From assembly GCA_019322805.1 (NCBI GenBank), contig JAHWIC010000024.1, positions 1 to 22,308 of the forward strand: 22,308 nucleotides of DNA, given 5' to 3'. The DNA comes from Candidatus Woesearchaeota archaeon (GTDB lineage: Archaea > Nanobdellota > Nanobdellia > Woesearchaeales > JAHWIC01). The translations under genes were made by a program, and so were the position numbers. Below the pieces are notes generated by a model. The model made no database searches, had not been told where the DNA came from, and saw only the letters and a list, made by a program, of their open reading frames with translations. Of the stretch, positions 21,642 through 22,308 are shown piece by piece. Position 1 is the first letter of the stretch; each line of letters starts with the position of its first letter.

Positions 21642-21770
21642 GATTAATTTTTCGTTTTTATTGATTTTTTAAATTGATGATTTTTATTGACTTGGAGCAA
21701 AAATCGGATTGATTATTTTTCTAATAATGATATTTCAAATTGATTTTTTAATATTGATTTAATGATAAAG

Positions 21771-21779
21771 TTTTTATAT
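21771..21779 (+). promoter_or_regulatory. TATA box of the transglutaminase-like gene (leaderless)
   Basis: TTTTTATATG is centred 26 bases before ATG 21802, with no ribosome site between. Confidence 0.6.
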
Positions 21780-21801
21780 GAGCTAAATGGATTGGTTTAT
21801 A

Positions 21802-22308
21802 ATGATTAAAGTAAAGTTCACAAAAGAGGAATTAAGGATAATAAAGAGATTAAATACTCCGAACAAAGTTCAAAAATTCCTAGACAAAATTCCGTACAAC
21901 TTCAGAGATACAACCTGGTCTTTCAGAAAAGTAATAAAGAATAAGAAAGCTAACTGCCTGGAAGGAGCTTTGTTTGCAGCTGCAATTCTTTCCCAGCATG
22001 GATGCAAGCCATTAATGGTTTGCATGGAAGCAAGAGAAGACATTGACCATAACATATTCGTTTACAAGAAAGAGAATAAGTTTGGCTCAGTAGCAATATC
22101 AAGGGATAAAGAGCTGAGAGGAAGAAAACCAACATTCAAAACAATAAGAGCTCTTATTATGTCATATTATCCATATTATTACAATAGCTACACAAAAGAC
22201 AGGAAGGATCTAACACTAAGAGGTTTTAGTGATATTATCGACTTAAGCAAATTCAAGAAAGACTGGATTACCTCTAAAAAGAACTTAAGCTTTATTGAAG
22301 ATTTCCTA
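21802..22308 (+). CDS. Transglutaminase-like (Cys-His-Asp) protein, 3' end cut by the window
   Basis: An open frame of 169 codons with no stop before the window end. The segment ANCLEGALFAAAILSQHG (about 50-67) presents a likely catalytic Cys52 at a helix start. DHNIFVYKK gives His83, and AISRDKELRGRKP gives a possible Asp102, the order of a papain/transglutaminase-type triad. The following TFKTIRALIMSYYPYYYN and LTLRGFSDIIDL match the tail of an uncharacterised bacterial and archaeal family of such proteins as I recall it. Whether it is a protease, amidase or transglutaminase is unknown. ATG 21802 is 26 bases from a TATA box, supporting a leaderless mRNA. It directly follows the hairpin element. 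Confidence 0.7.
   Translation, partial: MIKVKFTKEELRIIKRLNTPNKVQKFLDKIPYNFRDTTWSFRKVIKNKKANCLEGALFAAAILSQHGCKPLMVCMEAREDIDHNIFVYKKENKFGSVAISRDKELRGRKPTFKTIRALIMSYYPYYYNSYTKDRKDLTLRGFSDIIDLSKFKKDWITSKKNLSFIEDFL

Larger units (their letters stand above)
21414..21690. other. Nested inverted-repeat element enclosing three hairpins
   Basis: The intergenic region 21325-21801 has no convincing gene but is highly structured. Bases 21414-21433 and 21673-21690 are inverted copies sharing the 13-base core AAAAATCATCAAT preceded by TCAATAA, differing only in A-run length. Weaker inverted similarity continues inward to CGAAAATT (21453-21460) and AATTTTTCG (21646-21654). Three perfect hairpins lie between. 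No flanking target-site duplication is visible. It could be a MITE-like element, an origin-like or regulatory site, or a structured RNA; the sequence does not decide. Confidence 0.6.

Noticed and set aside
21596..21645. Possible C/D box sRNA (CTGA next to GATGATT)
   Set aside because: No proper box C (RTGATGA) precedes a box D at a suitable distance; the bases are part of hairpin C.
21414..21710. CRISPR array
   Set aside because: The repeats are inverted, of two kinds and without regular spacers; no cas genes are present.
1..22308. tRNA or rRNA genes
   Set aside because: No T-arm-like GGTTCRA with matching acceptor stem and no rRNA-like GC-rich stretch was seen in the intergenic regions.

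Overview
The window looks archaeal. Nearly every gene or operon start is preceded by a TATA-box-like tract (TTTATAAATA, TTTATATA and similar) 25-40 bases upstream. Several starts lie about 26-30 bases from that box, implying leaderless mRNAs; others carry GGGGTG or GGAGGTG Shine-Dalgarno sites. The DNA is AT-rich and gene-dense. The mix of a very large Cys-rich surface protein, lone small zinc-ribbon and membrane proteins and a folate-dependent purine module would fit a DPANN-type archaeon (Woesearchaeota-like), but that placement is inference.

Layout. 1-2558: a plus-strand operon with an LhgO-type FAD oxidoreductase, a SAM-dependent methyltransferase and an unrecognised 70-residue protein. 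2565-9722 (minus): a 2385-residue secreted or anchored protein with 12 Cys-rich modules, four arrays of exactly five propeller-type repeats, cadherin-like/Ig-like domains and a C-terminal CARDB domain. 9852-11159: purD. 11176-11361 (minus): a two-helix membrane protein. 11523-13178: a Na/phosphate symporter with a PhoU-like tail. 13230-14631: 5-formyl-THF cyclo-ligase plus a GT-A glycosyltransferase. 14681-16830: glyA-folD. 16820-17860 (minus): a divergent DHDPS/NAL-family aldolase. 18051-20475: purN-purH plus a 79-residue internally duplicated basic CxC protein, ended by a stem-plus-T-tract terminator. 20516-21106 (minus): bioY. 21133-21324 (minus): a zinc ribbon. 21325-21801: noncoding DNA holding a nested inverted-repeat structure. 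21802-end: a transglutaminase-like protein cut by the window edge.

Metabolic logic. GlyA and FolD (with the cyclo-ligase salvaging 5-formyl-THF) would generate 10-formyl-THF, the one-carbon donor used by PurN and PurH. PurD makes the GAR substrate of PurN. This is the bacterial-style, folate-dependent route rather than the PurP/PurO route common in archaea.

The best candidate for something undescribed is the noncoding element at about 21414-21690. A long imperfect inverted repeat encloses three perfect hairpins. Two of them are tandem 39-base copies whose arm differences are exactly compensatory, so a single strand could fold into a multi-branched structure.
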